DNA from: Bacteroides sp. M10
GTDB taxonomy: Bacteria > Bacteroidota > Bacteroidia > Bacteroidales > Bacteroidaceae
NCBI RefSeq assembly: GCF_014334015.1
Contig: NZ_CP060488.1
Location: 5,104,501-5,168,500 of the forward strand
Direction: 5' to 3'
Length of the DNA stretch: 64,000 nucleotides
Shown here: one piece after another, positions 7,193 to 16,476 of the stretch
How positions within the stretch are numbered: position 1 is the stretch's first letter
How the letters are laid out: each line of letters begins with the position of its first letter
Made by a program: the position numbers and the translations under genes
The notes under the pieces: model-generated
Told to the model about the DNA's origin: nothing
Seen by the model: only the letters and a program-made list of their open reading frames with translations
Database searches by the model: none

Positions 7193-8509
7193 TTAGCAAT
7201 ACATATTCAGAATTGCTTCATAAAGTTCTTGTTTACCGCTAGTTTGCTTCGGTTCACCGTTTGCTTTAGCATAAGCAACTACGTCTTCCAAAGTCAACTT
7301 GCCATCTTCAAATTCTTTACCTTTACCACCATCGAATGAAGCGTAACGGTCAGACAACATTTTCTTATATGGAGATTCGTTCAACAAAGCAGCTGCGCTT
7401 TCCAATGCACGAGCCATAGCATCCATACCTGCGATGTGAGCAATGAAGATATCTTCCAGGTCGGTAGAGTTACGACGAGTTTTAGCGTCGAAGTTTGTTC
7501 CACCGTTACCCAAGCCACCATTACGGATAATTTGCATCATAGCTTGTGTCAGTTCGTAGTTGTCAATCGGGAACTGGTCTGTATCCCAACCATTCTGATA
7601 ATCACCACGGTTAGCGTCGATAGAACCCAACATACCGTTATCTACTGCTACTGCCAATTCGTGTTCGAAAGTATGGCCAGCCAAAGTTGCGTGGTTTACT
7701 TCAATATTCACTTTGAAATCTTTATCCAAGCCATGAGCTTTCAGGAAGCCGATCACAGTTTCTGTATCTACATCATACTGGTGTTTAGTTGGTTCCATCG
7801 GTTTCGGTTCGATCAAGAAAGTACCTTTGAAGCCACGAGCACGAGCATAATCACGAGCCATAGTCAGCATTTTTGCCAGGTGTTCTTTTTCACGTTTCTG
7901 ATCTGTGTTCAAAAGAGACATATAGCCTTCACGGCCACCCCAGAATACATAGTTTTGACCACCCAGTTCAATAGTGGCGTCGATTGCATTCTTGATTTGA
8001 ACAGCAGCACGAGCTACTACGTCAAAATCAGGATTAGTAGCAGCACCGTTCATATAACGTGCATGACCAAATACGTTGGCAGTACCCCACAACAGTTTGA
8101 TACCAGTTTCAGCTTGTTTCTGTTTTGCATAAGCTACGATTGCTTTCAGATTAGCTTCGTATTCTTCGATACTTGCACCTTCAGAAACCAAGTCTACATC
8201 GTGGAAACAGTAGTATTCGATACCCATTTTCTGCATGAATTCGAAACCTGCATCCATTTTATCTTTTGCTGCTTGTATAGCGTCAGCACTACTATTCCAA
8301 GGGAATTGTTTTGTTCCGCCACCGAATTGGTCACCGCCTTCAGCACACAAAGTATGCCACCATGCCATAGCAAATCTCAACCAATCTTTCATCTTCTTAC
8401 CGTTGATTACCTTTTCAGCATCGTAGTAACGGAATGCCATCGGATTCTTACTATCTTTACCTTCGAACTTAATCTTTTCAATTCCTGGGAAAAATTCTTT
8501 TGTTGCCAT
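7193..8509 (-). CDS. xylA: Xylose isomerase
   Basis: 438 aa, full length for the long (class II) xylose isomerases. Catalytic and metal-binding landmarks are all present: FHDVD (active-site His), [13 protein letters not shown] (metal-binding Glu and Lys region), [14 protein letters not shown] and the [17 protein letters not shown] metal loop. It interconverts D-xylose and D-xylulose in the cytosol using two divalent metal ions. It follows xylB after 40 bp, so the two share a transcript. A long open frame on the opposite strand (7436-8662) is only a shadow of this gene. Confidence 0.98.
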   Translation of the reverse strand: MATKEFFPGIEKIKFEGKDSKNPMAFRYYDAEKVINGKKMKDWLRFAMAWWHTLCAEGGDQFGGGTKQFPWNSSADAIQAAKDKMDAGFEFMQKMGIEYYCFHDVDLVSEGASIEEYEANLKAIVAYAKQKQAETGIKLLWGTANVFGHARYMNGAATNPDFDVVARAAVQIKNAIDATIELGGQNYVFWGGREGYMSLLNTDQKREKEHLAKMLTMARDYARARGFKGTFLIEPKPMEPTKHQYDVDTETVIGFLKAHGLDKDFKVNIEVNHATLAGHTFEHELAVAVDNGMLGSIDANRGDYQNGWDTDQFPIDNYELTQAMMQIIRNGGLGNGGTNFDAKTRRNSTDLEDIFIAHIAGMDAMARALESAAALLNESPYKKMLSDRYASFDGGKGKEFEDGKLTLEDVVAYAKANGEPKQTSGKQELYEAILNMYC

Positions 8510-8549
8510 AATTCTTTTATTTTTAAATGGTTATTATTTAAATTGTTAA

Positions 8550-10073
8550 TTATTTATCTGAAGAAAGAACCGGAGCCGGTATGTTACCGGTCATCGACTT
8601 TTCAAGGCGGTATTTCCATTTTGCATAGGCATCAGCATATTCCTGACGTTTCGCCACATTAGGCTCGATCACATCCAGTTTGTCAAGCGTAGCAAATGCT
8701 TCATTGTTATCTTTGTAGATACCTGCACCAATACCTGCACCTTTCGCAGCTCCTACTGAACCGTCTGTATCATAAAGCTCGATAGTGGCTCCTGTAACTC
8801 CCGCCAACGTATCGCGGAAGATAGAACTCAAGAACATATTAGCATGTCCGGCATGAATCATCTTCACGGGAATTCCCATCTGCTCCATGATATCAATGCC
8901 ATATTTAAAAGAGAATACGATACCTTCTTGAGCGGCACGGATAATGTGGTGTTTACCATGTGCATTGAAGTCCAATCCACGGATGCTGCAACCAATTTCT
9001 TTATTATTCAACATGCGCTCGGCACCGTTACCAAAGGGTAGAATACTGATTCCCGCACTACCGATAGGAGCTTTGGAAGCCAACACATTCATTTCATTAT
9101 AAGATATTCCTTCGGGAGCAATGTTGCGTTTTACCCATGAATTAAGAATACCTGTTCCGTTGATGCAAAGCAATACTCCCAGACGTGTCTGGTCTATTGT
9201 ATGATTGACATGGGCAAAGGTATTGACACGTGACTGCGGATCATAGTTCACTTCACCGTTCACACCATAAACTACTCCTGATGTTCCCGCCGTAGAAGCA
9301 ATCTCGCCCGGATTGAACACGTTCAGAGAGAGAGCATTGTTAGGCTGGTCACCTGCACGATAAGTAATAGGTGTTCCTTCTTTCAATCCAAGTTCTTTGG
9401 CAGTCATTGCACTGACGCGTCCTTGTTCTGCGAAAGTCGGTTTTATATCTGCGATCAAAGAAGAGTCGAATCCGTAATAATCCATTAGGAAGTCAGCCAC
9501 CCGGTTGTTCTTGAAATCCCAGAACATACCTTCCGAAAGTCCGGAAACGGTTGTGCAAATCTCTCCACTCAACTTCATGGCAATATAATCACCCGGCAGC
9601 ATTATCTTGTAAATCTGTTCATAGATGGCAGGTTCGTTTTCTTTAATCCATGCCAACTTGGAAGCTGTAAAGTTTCCCGGCGAGTTCAACAAATGAGAAA
9701 GACATCTCTCCTCTCCGATTATTTCAAATGCTTTCTGGCCGTATGGCACAGCACGGGAGTCACACCAGATAATAGCAGGACGCAATACACGCTGATTCTT
9801 ATCGACACATACCAATCCGTGCATCTGATAAGAGATACCGATAGCCTTTATTTCAGCAGCACTCACTCCGGATTCGGTCATAATAGCCTGTGTAGCCAAC
9901 TTTAAGTTTTCCCACCAACTTTCCGGATCTTGTTCCGCCCATCCGGGATTCACTGCAATAATATTCGCTTCTGTTTTCGGAAAAAATGCCGATGATACAC
10001 ATTTGCCTGTTTCAGCATTTACCAAACTCGCTTTTACAGACGAGCTACCTATGTCATAACCTAATAGAAACAT
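8550..10073 (-). CDS. xylB: Xylulokinase (FGGY family)
   Basis: 507 aa, normal length. The N-terminal phosphate-1 region reads GYDIGSSSVKASLVN. The AGDQPNNALSLNV segment carries the conserved Asp base of FGGY kinases. STAGTSGVVYGV and the late DGSVGAAKGAGIGAG form the adenosine and phosphate-2 regions. It phosphorylates D-xylulose to D-xylulose 5-phosphate, feeding the pentose phosphate pathway. It lies between the Nudix-type regulator (112 bp upstream) and xylA (40 bp downstream). No -7 element is seen in the 112-bp gap, so transcription probably starts upstream of the regulator gene. Confidence 0.96.
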   Translation of the reverse strand: MFLLGYDIGSSSVKASLVNAETGKCVSSAFFPKTEANIIAVNPGWAEQDPESWWENLKLATQAIMTESGVSAAEIKAIGISYQMHGLVCVDKNQRVLRPAIIWCDSRAVPYGQKAFEIIGEERCLSHLLNSPGNFTASKLAWIKENEPAIYEQIYKIMLPGDYIAMKLSGEICTTVSGLSEGMFWDFKNNRVADFLMDYYGFDSSLIADIKPTFAEQGRVSAMTAKELGLKEGTPITYRAGDQPNNALSLNVFNPGEIASTAGTSGVVYGVNGEVNYDPQSRVNTFAHVNHTIDQTRLGVLLCINGTGILNSWVKRNIAPEGISYNEMNVLASKAPIGSAGISILPFGNGAERMLNNKEIGCSIRGLDFNAHGKHHIIRAAQEGIVFSFKYGIDIMEQMGIPVKMIHAGHANMFLSSIFRDTLAGVTGATIELYDTDGSVGAAKGAGIGAGIYKDNNEAFATLDKLDVIEPNVAKRQEYADAYAKWKYRLEKSMTGNIPAPVLSSDK

Positions 10074-10185
10074 AATTTTATTTACGATTAAACGATTTAC
10101 TATTTACGATTTAACGCTCAATGCCCGACAATTAATACTATAACATTCAACGCCTAATACTTGATACTTAATGCTTGAATAAAGT

Positions 10186-10923
10186 CTACCTTCTCACCTT
10201 ATTATATATCTTCTTATCAAATTTATAATAACGGGCAGCACGGTGAGCCACTCCTTGTTGTTTTTCTTCCAGAGGAACTACATATTCCATCATGGCTATT
10301 TTCTTATGGAAGTTGCGTACATCCACAGCTTTGTCGTATACTAATTCAAAAAGGGTTCTTAATTGTGCAGCTGTAAATTTGCGCGGAAGCAGTTCGAACA
10401 GCATGGATGGATTGAATTCTACAAACTGACGAATATAAGTCATTGCTTCCTTAATAATCAGATTATGGTCGAAAGCCAATGTTTTCACATCTTTCAAAGC
10501 AATCCAGCAAGCCTGATGATCGTCCAGATTCTTATCCAACGTACGGTCTATCTTCACCATTGACAGATATGCAATGGTAACAATACGTTCCACTCTTGAC
10601 TGCATGGCTCTTTCCAGCCAACGTACATCTTTCGGATTACTTGTTCTGTTTTTAGAACCGAATGCTTTAAACTGCATCAGATTCACATTTTTAAGTCCTG
10701 TCAGTTCATACAAAACTCGTTGTGCTGCTTCATCCAGGTCTTCATCCATATATATAAGACTTCCGGGAAGTTTCATATCGTGATATACTTCTCCATTATC
10801 TTCACCTGCACGTTTTACAAGCAACACTTTCAGTTGTTCTCCGTCAAAACCAATCACTACACAGTCCACTGATATATGATTGTTTGCTAAAGGTGTATTT
10901 TTCTGTAAATTTTGCATATCCAT
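10186..10923 (-). CDS. Nudix-related (NrtR-type) transcriptional regulator, probable xylose-responsive regulator
   Basis: 245 aa from the ATG at 10923, chosen because the promoter -7 element at 10939-10946 overlaps the longer start at 10941. Residues about 15-150 are a Nudix fold. The Nudix box is degenerate: after LPGSLIYMDEDLDEAA the expected REUxEE reads RVLYEL, so hydrolysis is unlikely. Residues about 165-245 form the winged helix-turn-helix of NrtR/AraR-type regulators. Such proteins sense sugars or ADP-ribose through the dead Nudix domain. Its place as first gene of the xyl operon points to xylose control and autoregulation; the effector is inferred. Confidence 0.85.
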   Translation of the reverse strand: MDMQNLQKNTPLANNHISVDCVVIGFDGEQLKVLLVKRAGEDNGEVYHDMKLPGSLIYMDEDLDEAAQRVLYELTGLKNVNLMQFKAFGSKNRTSNPKDVRWLERAMQSRVERIVTIAYLSMVKIDRTLDKNLDDHQACWIALKDVKTLAFDHNLIIKEAMTYIRQFVEFNPSMLFELLPRKFTAAQLRTLFELVYDKAVDVRNFHKKIAMMEYVVPLEEKQQGVAHRAARYYKFDKKIYNKVRR

Positions 10924-10938
10924 TTCTTTAAGACGGTG

Positions 10939-10970
10939 CAAATATAGAGGCTAAAACTCATCAAAACAAA
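10939..10970 (-). promoter_or_regulatory. Promoter of the xylose operon
   Basis: On the minus strand TTTG (10970-10967) is followed after 20 bp by TATATTTG (10946-10939), a good Bacteroides promoter. The predicted leader to the ATG at 10923 is only about 10 nt. Confidence 0.7.
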
Positions 10971-11187
10971 AATAAGAACTATGCTATAAAACATTGTTTT
11001 TCATATAAATACATATCATACATTCTACAATATGAATAGTTAGTGTTATCTTACGAATTACAATATGTATTTTAGTATTTCCACGAGTGAGTAATTGTAT
11101 AAAGTACAAAAACTAGATGGACGCTTTATTATCAGTACTTTTCATATCATTTCCAGCAGATACCGGTAAAGGTACTTATTGTATTTT

Positions 11188-11218
11188 AAACGATATGCCA
11201 TTTTGTACCTTATCGTTT
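11188..11218. promoter_or_regulatory. Inverted repeat overlapping the thiD promoter, possible operator
   Basis: AAACGATA (11188-11195) and TATCGTTT (11211-11218) are perfect 8-bp arms around a 15-bp spacer that contains the -33 TTTG. A second, nested pair, AAGGTAC upstream with GTACCTT at 11205-11211, overlaps it. The position would let a bound protein block RNA polymerase. No TPP riboswitch pattern is visible in this leader. Confidence 0.4.
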
Positions 11219-11232
11219 TTATTCTATCTTTG
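11202..11232 (+). promoter_or_regulatory. Promoter of thiD
   Basis: TTTG at 11202-11205, a 19-bp spacer and TATCTTTG at 11225-11232 match the Bacteroides sigma-ABfr consensus. The ATG at 11258 follows 25 bp later, supporting that start over an upstream in-frame ATG at 11117. Confidence 0.75.
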
Positions 11233-11257
11233 TCGGGTAAATATTAAAAAAACTAAA

Positions 11258-12094
11258 ATGGAACGTCATCCAGTCATTTTATCCATTGCCGGCTCCGATT
11301 GTTCGGGAGGCGCAGGTATTCAGGCAGACATAAAAACAATCTCCGCTTTAGGTGGCTATGCGGCATCGGCTATTACTGCCATCACCATACAAAACACACT
11401 GGGAGTACGTGCTGTACAATCTATCGCCCCTGACATTGTTCGTGGACAAATAGAAGCAGTGATGGACGATCTGCAACCGGTTGCCATCAAAATAGGAATG
11501 GTAAATGATATTCAGATTGTTCGTGTGATTTCCGACTGTTTACAAAAATATTCACCTGCATACGTCGTTTACGATCCGGTAATGGTGTCTACCAGTGGAA
11601 AGAAACTCATGACAGATGAAGCAATAGGAGAAATAAAAAAAGAACTTTTGCCGCTTGTGACATTAATCACTCCCAACATCGACGAAGCGAAGGTGCTTAC
11701 AGGCAAAAGTATTCACAATATTCAGGACATGCAGGCAGCCGCCAAAATGCTGACGGACGATTATCACACTAGCATCTTGTTAAAAGGCGGACATCTGGAG
11801 GGAGACAATATGTGCGACCTTTTGCACACGTCCGAGTCTATCTACCATATATATGAGGAGAAAAAGATAGAAAGCCATAACCTGCATGGAACCGGGTGCA
11901 CCCTCTCCTCTGCCATTGCTACTTATCTGGCCAAAGGATACCCCATGCGAGAATCCATCCAGCACGCTAAAACGTATATCACTCAAGCTATTATCGCAGG
12001 AAAAGAATTGAATGTCGGACACGGCAACGGCCCTTTATGGCATTTTCCGGACTCCGTTGCACAAATGTGTACATTTTGTGCGGTTGTATCATAA
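11258..12094 (+). CDS. thiD: Hydroxymethylpyrimidine/phosphomethylpyrimidine kinase
   Basis: 278 aa from the ATG at 11258, placed by the promoter just upstream and by the family start (ILSIAGSDCSGGAGIQADIK). This N-terminal substrate-binding motif, the KIGM segment, VVYDPVMVS, ITPNIDEA and the late LHGTGCTLSSAIA anion-hole motif are all ribokinase-fold ThiD signatures. It phosphorylates HMP to HMP-P and HMP-PP for thiamine synthesis; some Bacteroides relatives may accept pyridoxal. No other thiamine gene is adjacent, so it probably acts in salvage or supplies a distant pathway. Its 3' end overlaps the fabD promoter region. Confidence 0.9.
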   Translation: MERHPVILSIAGSDCSGGAGIQADIKTISALGGYAASAITAITIQNTLGVRAVQSIAPDIVRGQIEAVMDDLQPVAIKIGMVNDIQIVRVISDCLQKYSPAYVVYDPVMVSTSGKKLMTDEAIGEIKKELLPLVTLITPNIDEAKVLTGKSIHNIQDMQAAAKMLTDDYHTSILLKGGHLEGDNMCDLLHTSESIYHIYEEKKIESHNLHGTGCTLSSAIATYLAKGYPMRESIQHAKTYITQAIIAGKELNVGHGNGPLWHFPDSVAQMCTFCAVVS

Positions 12095-12101
12095 AAATAC
12101 G

Positions 12102-12109
12102 TAACTTTG
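12102..12109 (+). promoter_or_regulatory. Probable promoter -7 element of fabD
   Basis: TAACTTTG lies 35 bp before the fabD ATG at 12145 and just after the thiD stop. A TTTG occurs at 12075-12078, inside thiD, with a longer than usual 23-bp spacer. Confidence 0.6.
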
Positions 12110-12144
12110 CACCCGCAATTAAAAATCAATTAAATAATAAAAAT

Positions 12145-13032
12145 ATGAAAGCATTTGTATTTCCCGGTCAAGGCGCTCAATTTGTAGGAATGGGTAAAGA
12201 CCTGTATGAAAACTCAGCTTTAGCAAAAGAATTGTTTGAAAAAGCAAATGATATCCTCGGATATCGCATTACAGATATCATGTTCGATGGTACAGACGAA
12301 GATCTCCGTCAGACAAAGGTTACTCAGCCTGCCGTATTCCTTCACTCTGTTATCTCTGCTCTTTGCATGGGTGATGACTTCAAACCGGAAATGACTGCCG
12401 GCCACTCACTCGGCGAATTCTCTGCATTGGTAGCTGCCGGTGCATTGAGTTTTGAAGATGGTTTGAAACTTGTTTATGCACGTGCAATGGCTATGCAGAA
12501 AGCTTGTGAAGCTACTCCTTCTACTATGGCTGCCATTATAGCATTGCCTGATGAGAAAGTAGAAGAAATCTGCGCAGCAGTAAATGCAGAAGGTGAAGTT
12601 TGCGTACCGGCTAACTACAACTGCCCGGGACAAATCGTTATCTCCGGTTCTGTACCAGGGATCGAAAAAGCTTGCGAACTGATGAAAGCTGCCGGAGCTA
12701 AACGTGCCCTTCCGCTGAAAGTAGGTGGTGCTTTCCATTCTCCATTGATGGACCCTGCTAAAGTTGAGTTGGAAGCTGCTATCAAGGCTACGGAAATTCA
12801 TACTCCTAAATGTCCGGTATATCAGAATGTAGACGCACTTCCTCACACTGATCCTGCAGAAATCAAAAAGAACCTGGTTGCTCAGCTGACTGCTTCCGTA
12901 CGCTGGACGCAGTCTGTTAAGAATATGGTTGCCGACGGTGCTACTGATTTTACAGAATGTGGCCCGGGTGCAGTACTTCAAGGACTTATTAAGAAAATTG
13001 ACGGTACTGTCAACGCTCACGGTATTGCATAA
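12145..13032 (+). CDS. fabD: Malonyl-CoA:acyl carrier protein transacylase
   Basis: 295 aa from the ATG at 12145, where the family pattern begins (FVFPGQGAQFVGMG). The nucleophile S88 sits in GHSLGE, and the catalytic His is in GGAFHSPLM. GQIVISG and the late TDFTECGPG motif are also conserved. The enzyme moves malonyl groups from CoA to acyl carrier protein at the start of fatty acid elongation. It has its own promoter and is followed by a strong terminator, so it appears monocistronic here, away from other fab genes. Confidence 0.97.
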   Translation: MKAFVFPGQGAQFVGMGKDLYENSALAKELFEKANDILGYRITDIMFDGTDEDLRQTKVTQPAVFLHSVISALCMGDDFKPEMTAGHSLGEFSALVAAGALSFEDGLKLVYARAMAMQKACEATPSTMAAIIALPDEKVEEICAAVNAEGEVCVPANYNCPGQIVISGSVPGIEKACELMKAAGAKRALPLKVGGAFHSPLMDPAKVELEAAIKATEIHTPKCPVYQNVDALPHTDPAEIKKNLVAQLTASVRWTQSVKNMVADGATDFTECGPGAVLQGLIKKIDGTVNAHGIA

Positions 13033-13067
13033 GCATCCGTAAGAAAGACTTTATCTTTAAATATATG

Positions 13068-13102
13068 AAGCGTGTTGGTAACTATTGCCAACACGCTTTT
13101 TT
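13068..13102 (+). terminator. Rho-independent terminator after fabD
   Basis: AAGCGTGTTGG pairs with CCAACACGCTT (11-bp stem, 9-nt loop) and is followed by a run of T. Confidence 0.9.
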
Positions 13103-13231
13103 ATATTAAGCCTATTCATAGCATACGGATTAACATGTTGTATAACACCCCGTTACTTTTCTTTTCCGGCAAACTTTCCGTATCTTGCTATTGTTTTTAT
13201 TACAGGAATCATTTACTCAAATTTATGAGCC

Positions 13232-14362
13232 ATGAAAATACATGAATATCAAGCGAAAGAGATTTTCTCCAAGTACGGAATACCTGTCGAGAGGCACACT
13301 TTATGCCGTACAGCCGCAGGTGTCATAGCCGCTTACCGGAGGATGGGAACAGACAGGGTGGTTATAAAAGCACAGGTATTAACCGGAGGCCGGGGAAAAG
13401 CCGGAGGAGTGAAACTGGTAAACAATACGGAAGATGCTTATCAGGAAGCTAAAAATATTCTCGGAATGAGTATTAAAGGACTTCCGGTCAATCAAGTACT
13501 GGTTAGTGAGGCGGTAGATATTGCTGCCGAATATTATGTCAGTTACACCATCGACCGAAATACACGTTCTGTCGTTCTGATGATGAGTGCATCCGGCGGT
13601 ATGGATATCGAAGAGGTAGCCCGTCAAACACCGGAGAAAATCATCCGATATTCAATCAATCCATTTATTGGTCTTCCCGACTATCTGGCAAGGCGTTTTG
13701 CTTTCTCCCTCTTTCCTCAAATGGAGCAGGCGGGTAAAATGGCGGCCATCCTTCAGGAACTTTATAAGATCTTCATGGAAAATGATGCATCATTAGTGGA
13801 AGTAAATCCGCTGGCACTAACCAAGAAAGGTACGTTGATGGCTATTGACGCAAAGATTGTTTTTGATGACAATGCGCTCTATCGCCATCCGGAGGTACAT
13901 GCTTTATTTGATCCGACGGAGGAAGAAAGAATAGAAGCAGACGCTAAAGATAAAGGATTCAGTTATGTCCACATGGATGGTAACATCGGTTGTATGGTAA
14001 ATGGTGCCGGACTCGCTATGGCTACTATGGACATGATTAAACTTTATGGAGGTCAGCCAGCCAATTTTCTCGACATTGGTGGTAGTTCCAATCCTGTCAA
14101 AGTAGTTGAAGCTATGAAACTTTTATTGCAGGATGAAAAAGTGAAAGTGGTCCTGATTAATATTTTTGGAGGAATCACCCGCTGTGATGATGTAGCAATG
14201 GGGCTTCTTCAGGCATTCGAGCAGATAAACAGTAATGTACCTGTTATCGTACGGCTTACAGGCACTAATGAGCATATCGGACGGGAACTGTTACGGAATT
14301 ACAGCCGTTTCCAAATAGCCACAACGATGAAAGAAGCTGCTCTTATGGCTCTGAAAGCATAA
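13232..14362 (+). CDS. sucC: Succinyl-CoA synthetase (ADP-forming), beta subunit
   Basis: 376 aa, close to the usual 385-390. The N-terminal ATP-grasp domain starts KIHEYQAKEIFSKYGIPV; VIKAQVLTGGRGKAGGVK is the nucleotide-binding segment and LVEVNPLAL the metal-binding one. The C-terminal CoA-ligase domain has NGAGLAMATMD and INIFGGITRCD, which in relatives contact the phosphohistidine of the alpha subunit. With SucD it interconverts succinyl-CoA and succinate with ATP formation, relevant to the succinate/propionate metabolism of Bacteroides. sucD follows after 33 bp. Confidence 0.96.
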   Translation: MKIHEYQAKEIFSKYGIPVERHTLCRTAAGVIAAYRRMGTDRVVIKAQVLTGGRGKAGGVKLVNNTEDAYQEAKNILGMSIKGLPVNQVLVSEAVDIAAEYYVSYTIDRNTRSVVLMMSASGGMDIEEVARQTPEKIIRYSINPFIGLPDYLARRFAFSLFPQMEQAGKMAAILQELYKIFMENDASLVEVNPLALTKKGTLMAIDAKIVFDDNALYRHPEVHALFDPTEEERIEADAKDKGFSYVHMDGNIGCMVNGAGLAMATMDMIKLYGGQPANFLDIGGSSNPVKVVEAMKLLLQDEKVKVVLINIFGGITRCDDVAMGLLQAFEQINSNVPVIVRLTGTNEHIGRELLRNYSRFQIATTMKEAALMALKA

Positions 14363-14395
14363 TAAGTACCCAAATCATTAATAAATAAAGCAATT

Positions 14396-15256
14396 ATGAG
14401 CATATTAATAGATAAATCCACCCGCCTGATTGTACAGGGAATTACTGGGAGAGACGGACTTTTCCATGCCAAGAAGATGAAAGAATACGGAACCCATGTT
14501 GTTGGGGGAACTTCTCCGGGCAAAGGAGGAACAGATGTAGACGGCATCCCCGTATTCAACACTATGTATGACGCGGTTGAACAAACGAAAGCCAATACTT
14601 CTATCATTTTTGTTCCGGCACGTTTTGCCGCAGATGCCATTATGGAGGCAGCAGATGCGGGCATCCGGTTAATCGTCTGCATTGCGGAAGGAATCCCCAC
14701 GCTGGATGTAATTAAGGCGCACCAGTTTGTCGAACAAAAAGGTGCTATGCTGATCGGCCCCAACTGTCCGGGACTGATCTCTCCGGGAAAAAGCATGGTG
14801 GGTATTTTACCGGGACAGGTCTTTTTAGAAGGAAATGTCGGAGTTATCAGCCGTAGCGGAACACTTACTTACGAAATTGTGTATCACTTAACGGCGAATG
14901 GCATGGGACAATCCACTGCTATCGGCATCGGGGGTGACCCTGTTGTAGGTCTTCATTTCCGTCAACTGCTGGAGATGTTTCAAAATGATCCGGAAACAGA
15001 AGCGATCGTCCTGATTGGAGAGATTGGAGGAAACGCAGAAGAACAAGCGGCTGAATATATCCGCAATAATGTAACCAAACCTGTAGTGGCATTTATTGCA
15101 GGACAATCAGCTCCTCCGGGGAAGCAGATGGGACATGCAGGAGCTATCATTTCGGGAAGTTCCGGTTCGGCAAAAGAGAAGATTGAATCTTTAGAAGCTG
15201 CCGGTATCCGGGTAGCACAAGAACCTTCGGATATACCGAAACTATTGAAAAGATAA
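14396..15256 (+). CDS. sucD: Succinyl-CoA synthetase, alpha subunit
   Basis: 286 aa, normal length. The CoA-binding N-terminus reads [17 protein letters not shown] and [19 protein letters not shown] and SRSGTLTYE follow. The phosphorylated His lies in [10 protein letters not shown] near residue 245. It carries the CoA site and the phosphohistidine of the SucCD heteromer. It is the second gene of the sucCD operon and ends just before a bidirectional hairpin terminator. Confidence 0.97.
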   Translation: MSILIDKSTRLIVQGITGRDGLFHAKKMKEYGTHVVGGTSPGKGGTDVDGIPVFNTMYDAVEQTKANTSIIFVPARFAADAIMEAADAGIRLIVCIAEGIPTLDVIKAHQFVEQKGAMLIGPNCPGLISPGKSMVGILPGQVFLEGNVGVISRSGTLTYEIVYHLTANGMGQSTAIGIGGDPVVGLHFRQLLEMFQNDPETEAIVLIGEIGGNAEEQAAEYIRNNVTKPVVAFIAGQSAPPGKQMGHAGAIISGSSGSAKEKIESLEAAGIRVAQEPSDIPKLLKR

Positions 15257-15301
15257 ACTCTAAAAGAGAAAGACAATACAAAAGTAGTCATATCATAATA
15301 G

Positions 15302-15361
15302 ATGCAGATTCACTCCCTCAAATAAGTAATTACATACTTATCGTTTAGAGTAAATCTGCAT
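15302..15361. terminator. Bidirectional terminator between sucD and the DUF4396 gene
   Basis: Outer arms 15302-15315 and 15348-15361 (ATGCAGATTCACTC with its complement, one mismatch) enclose a smaller ATAAGTA/TACTTAT hairpin. The two genes converge on it. Confidence 0.8.
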
Positions 15362-15366
15362 TTATT

Positions 15367-16104
15367 TTACATACCTTTCTTTATACCTAATTTTATAAGA
15401 AGAGCATTCATAGGATATGCACAGAAGAAGCCGAAAAGCATAGCCAACTGCATCATAAACCAGAATATCCATGTGTCTTTGGGTAACGGTTCATTAATGA
15501 ACAATACAAAATAGACAATCGCCATCCAGCCATACATTCCTACCTGCCAGGACAAAAGAGAAAAGAAATCCGCTTTGAAAGCACGAGCCAAGGCATTACC
15601 TACCGATTTTTTTTCCATCTCCCGAATAGCATAGAATTGGAAATAAACACCAATCATCAAAGCCAGAATAAAGTCAAGTACCCAATTACCAAAGAGCTGA
15701 CTTCCTGCCACAGTTACAGGAACGTAGTTTGTAAACCACTCTCCTATGATATCTGCCAATGTACATCCTGCACCACAATGAAGCGCCGACAAAGCTACCG
15801 ATTGCCAATAAGGACGTTGCATTCCTTTCATCGACATTTCTCCCGGCATGGCCATATCCATCGCCATATTATCTTTCATACCGGACATATCCATTTTCAT
15901 CCCATCATCCTCCACTTTCATCGGAACACTCCGTCCAAACTTATTATACGCCCATAAAGCTAAATAACTTCCCCATAATGCAGATAATATCCAGACTGCA
16001 TTCATTATCTTCATTGATTGCGGACGATGTGTCAGGTCTATGGCAATATGTACTGCAATTCCGATACCTGAACATACTAAGAAAACGGCTATTAAATTGA
16101 GCAT
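15367..16104 (-). CDS. DUF4396-family membrane protein with Met-rich loop
   Basis: 245 aa with about six hydrophobic segments: two near the N-terminus (3-22, 35-53) and four in the DUF4396-like second half. Between them is an unusual cytosolic or periplasmic loop, residues 62-95, with 12 Met in 34 residues in MxM and MxxM spacing. Shortly after comes SALHCGAGC (H109, C110, C114). Met-rich loops with His/Cys near a membrane are typical of copper or silver handling, so metal binding is suggested. No copper ATPase or CopZ gene is adjacent, so this is inference. The gene stands alone, opposite to sucD. Confidence 0.75.
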   Translation of the reverse strand: MLNLIAVFLVCSGIGIAVHIAIDLTHRPQSMKIMNAVWILSALWGSYLALWAYNKFGRSVPMKVEDDGMKMDMSGMKDNMAMDMAMPGEMSMKGMQRPYWQSVALSALHCGAGCTLADIIGEWFTNYVPVTVAGSQLFGNWVLDFILALMIGVYFQFYAIREMEKKSVGNALARAFKADFFSLLSWQVGMYGWMAIVYFVLFINEPLPKDTWIFWFMMQLAMLFGFFCAYPMNALLIKLGIKKGM

Positions 16105-16240
16105 GACTGTATGTTTTTAAAGATTCAGATTACAAAACATCCTTTATTTGTGAATAGTTCACCCCATTACTTTTAATTTTATCCCGTCGAACTATTCCCC
16201 ACACAAGTTGTTATCATTTTATAATCAAAACAATAGAAAT

Positions 16241-16414
16241 ATGAGCAGACGTAGACAATTAGAGCATGAAGTATCTGTTGCTCAAGAAAGAATAAAGAAA
16301 GCTGCAAAAGATACACCGAAGAATATCCTGAAATTATGGGAACAAGAGCTGGTAGACCTGGAATTGGAACTCAATAATATGGTGGATGATGAAGAAGATA
16401 ACAATGAGGATTAA
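16241..16414 (+). CDS. Small conserved-looking charged protein, 57 aa
   Basis: A 57-aa protein from the ATG at 16241 (an upstream ATG at 16208 adds 11 residues with no pattern). It starts MSRRRQLEHE, is predicted to be mostly helical with Lys/Glu repeats suited to a coiled coil, and ends in a very acidic tail (DDEEDNNED). It is followed directly by a strong terminator, supporting that it is a real transcription unit. No function is recognised. Confidence 0.65.
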   Translation: MSRRRQLEHEVSVAQERIKKAAKDTPKNILKLWEQELVDLELELNNMVDDEEDNNED

Positions 16415-16418
16415 CAGA

Positions 16419-16455
16419 AGAAAGGCGCGCTAGTTACCTAGTGCGCCTTTCTCTA
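16419..16455. terminator. Hairpin terminator after the 57-aa gene
   Basis: A 15-bp GC-rich stem (AGAAAGGCGCGCTAG with its complement, one G-T pair, 4-nt loop) followed by CTCTATT. It also faces the 3' end of the convergent RRM gene. Confidence 0.85.
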
Positions 16456-16476
16456 TTACTGTATATGTATTCAGTA

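Noticed and set aside
7436..8662. 408-codon open frame on the plus strand
   Set aside because: It lies opposite xylA and crosses into xylB, and its sequence has the Ser/Phe/Thr-rich look of an antisense shadow; xylA is certain.
11117..11257. Longer thiD start and a TPP riboswitch
   Set aside because: The extension overlaps a good promoter, and the conserved CTGAGA-type elements of the riboswitch are not seen.
12406..13020. 204-codon open frame opposite fabD
   Set aside because: Complete overlap with a certain gene and no family likeness.
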